This document shows, piece by piece, positions 13,250 through 14,670 of a stretch of 14,670 nt of DNA. The notes under the pieces were generated by a model. That model saw nothing but the letters and a program-made list of their open reading frames with translations, was not told where the DNA came from and made no database searches. The stretch is from assembly GCF_002498065.1 (NCBI RefSeq), contig NZ_DAFZ01000078.1, positions 1 to 14,670 of the forward strand. The letters run 5' to 3'. How positions within the stretch are numbered: position 1 is the stretch's first letter; every line of letters begins with the position of its first letter. The stretch is from Methanoculleus sp. UBA208. GTDB lineage: Archaea; Halobacteriota; Methanomicrobia; Methanomicrobiales; Methanoculleaceae. The translations under genes were made by a program, and so were the position numbers.

Positions 13250-14670
13250 ATGGAACCCCTGACGGCAGACAGTATCGTCGAGAAGATACGGGAGATCGAG
13301 CAGGGCGTGGGAAGGCTCTCCCCGCTGCAGAAGGTTCTCATCGGGACCGACGGGTCGGTGACCGGCCTGCTCGAGATGGCGACGGGCCATCCCGTCACCA
13401 TCACCACCCTGGTGCAGGATGTCGTCGCCGCCGATACCGAGGCGGCGGCGGCACTCGATATCGAGCAGGGCGATGAGGTCAACTACCGTGTCGTGGAGCT
13501 AAAAGACGGCGTAACGGGAGAGGTGCTCATCTATGCGGTCTCCTGCACCCCGCTCCGGCGGCTTGCACCGGAGTTCAGGCAGGACCTCATGCGGGCCGAT
13601 ATCCCCATCGGGAGGATTCTCCGCCGCCACCGGATAGAGTCGCGCCGGGAGATCACCGATGCCCGCGTCATCCGCGCCGGTACGAACCTGGCCCGGACGT
13701 TCAACGTCCACCGGTGCGAACCGATGCTCTCGCGGAAATACCGGATCATCCACCGCGAGGAGCCGTTGATCGCTATCGAGGAGATCTTCCCCTGCACGGC
13801 GTTTGCGGACGAGATCAGGGTGCTGGTCGACGCCCCGTCACGGATTCACATCACCCTGCTCGATATGAACGGCACCTCGGGCAGGGTGGACGGCGGGGTC
13901 GGGGTCACCCTCGACGAGCCCGGGTGCGTGCTCGATGCGCGGAAAGCCACGGGGATCGAGGTTCGCGGCGGCGACGAGGAGGCACGCCGCAGGGTTGCCG
14001 ATGCGGCCCGGGCGGCGAAGGAGACGCTCGGACTCCCCGGGGGTGCGGAGATCGCCCTGCATGCCACCGCACGGCAGCACGCCGGACTCGGGAGCGGGAC
14101 GCAGATTGCCCTCGCTACGGCCGCCGCCCTCTGCCGGCTTTACGAGCGGGACGTCTCCGTATGCGACCTTGCGAAGGCCGTCGGGCGCGGCGGGACCTCC
14201 GGCATCGGCACGGCGGCGTTCGACCAGGGGGGGTTCATCCTGGACGGCGGGCACCGGCTCGGAACTCCTGAAGGAAAGCAGGACTTCCGCCCCTCGGCGG
14301 CATCGCGGGGCGTCGCGCCCCCGCCGGTTCTCGCCAGGCACCGGTTCCCGGAGGACTGGCGTATCCTGCTCGTGACCCCGGATACCAGCGCAGGGGCGCA
14401 CGGGGGAAGGGAGGTCGACATCTTCCGCACACACTGCCCGGTGCCGCTCAATGAGGTGCGGGAACTCTGCCACGAGGTGCTCATGCGGATGATCCCGGGC
14501 CTTGTCGAGCACGACCTCGACCTCTTCGGTTCGGCGATCAACAGGACACAAACTCTTGGGTTCAAAAAGGTCGAGGTGGCGATGCAGCACCCGGTCGTCT
14601 CCGCGCTCCTCAAGGCGACGGTGCAGGCCGGCGCCGCCGGTGCGGGCCTGAGCTCGTTCGGGCCGACGGT
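13250..14670 (+). CDS. DUF98 chorismate lyase fused to beta-RFAP synthase, partial
   Basis: A single frame is open from the ATG at 13250 through the right edge (473 codons seen, end missing). Residues 1-185 match the DUF98/UbiC-like chorismate lyase family, with the closing YRIIHREEPLIAIEEIFP and Glu177/Glu178 near its end; such enzymes turn chorismate into 4-hydroxybenzoate and pyruvate. From about residue 188 it becomes a GHMP-fold beta-ribofuranosylaminobenzene 5'-phosphate synthase: LLDMNGTSGRVDGGVGVTL (203-221), HAGLGSGTQIAL (277-288, the nucleotide/phosphate loop), GRGGTSGIGTAAFDQGGFI, and GLSSFGPTV at the edge, a near-C-terminal motif. RFAP synthase couples a benzoate to PRPP with loss of CO2, the first committed step of methanopterin synthesis. 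There is almost no linker. The reading frame was checked codon by codon across the junction. About 30-50 residues are probably missing. Confidence 0.9.
   Translation, partial: MEPLTADSIVEKIREIEQGVGRLSPLQKVLIGTDGSVTGLLEMATGHPVTITTLVQDVVAADTEAAAALDIEQGDEVNYRVVELKDGVTGEVLIYAVSCTPLRRLAPEFRQDLMRADIPIGRILRRHRIESRREITDARVIRAGTNLARTFNVHRCEPMLSRKYRIIHREEPLIAIEEIFPCTAFADEIRVLVDAPSRIHITLLDMNGTSGRVDGGVGVTLDEPGCVLDARKATGIEVRGGDEEARRRVADAARAAKETLGLPGGAEIALHATARQHAGLGSGTQIALATAAALCRLYERDVSVCDLAKAVGRGGTSGIGTAAFDQGGFILDGGHRLGTPEGKQDFRPSAASRGVAPPPVLARHRFPEDWRILLVTPDTSAGAHGGREVDIFRTHCPVPLNEVRELCHEVLMRMIPGLVEHDLDLFGSAINRTQTLGFKKVEVAMQHPVVSALLKATVQAGAAGAGLSSFGPT

Noticed and set aside
13838..14590. Minus-strand frame opposite the RFAP synthase domain
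   Set aside because: The plus strand carries the recognisable RFAP synthase motifs.
1..14670. CRISPR array, insertion sequence, tRNA or rRNA genes
   Set aside because: I saw no regularly spaced repeats, transposase motifs, terminal inverted repeats or tRNA-like cloverleaf elements.

Overview
The window looks like a chromosomal segment of a GC-rich methanogenic archaeon, most likely Methanoculleus or a close relative in Methanomicrobiales. The reasons are a methanogenesis marker 12-type protein, a methanopterin-pathway enzyme (beta-RFAP synthase), an archaeal-type phosphoglycerate mutase, a four-subunit PorCDAB pyruvate:ferredoxin oxidoreductase, and AT-rich TATA-like boxes in front of genes that often lack a Shine-Dalgarno site. 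The genus is inferred from gene content and protein character, not from an rRNA.

Layout: positions 1-385 hold no convincing gene. Positions 386-2792 (+) carry a tight run: MarC-family membrane protein, a 66-aa two-helix membrane protein, a nitrilase-superfamily amidase and a YdjM/DUF457-type membrane hydrolase. Positions 2855-5186 (+) carry threonine synthase, an exported membrane-anchored protein of unknown function that starts inside thrC, and a LysE-family exporter. The latter runs head-on into, and overlaps, the end of the por operon (porC-porD-porA-porB, transcribed leftward, 8032 to 5161). Still on the minus strand follow hxlB (6-phospho-3-hexuloisomerase, broken here by one extra base in a G8 tract), the marker 12-like protein and a DUF368 membrane protein. 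A 307-bp divergent intergenic region leads to rightward genes: a GalE-like epimerase, apgM, and a two-domain protein cut by the right edge that joins a DUF98 chorismate lyase to a beta-RFAP synthase.

Metabolic reading: PorCDAB makes pyruvate from acetyl-CoA and CO2 with reduced ferredoxin, ApgM serves glycolysis/gluconeogenesis, HxlB belongs to the ribulose monophosphate route that supplies pentose phosphate in many archaea, and the terminal fusion would convert chorismate to 4-hydroxybenzoate and couple it to PRPP for methanopterin. Threonine synthase with a LysE exporter suggests amino-acid synthesis and overflow export.

Most of the window is ordinary core metabolism and I see no defence island, CRISPR array, insertion sequence or RNA gene. 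The most interesting items are the chorismate lyase/RFAP synthase fusion, the hxlB frameshift at a homopolymer, and the unknown exported protein embedded between thrC and lysE.
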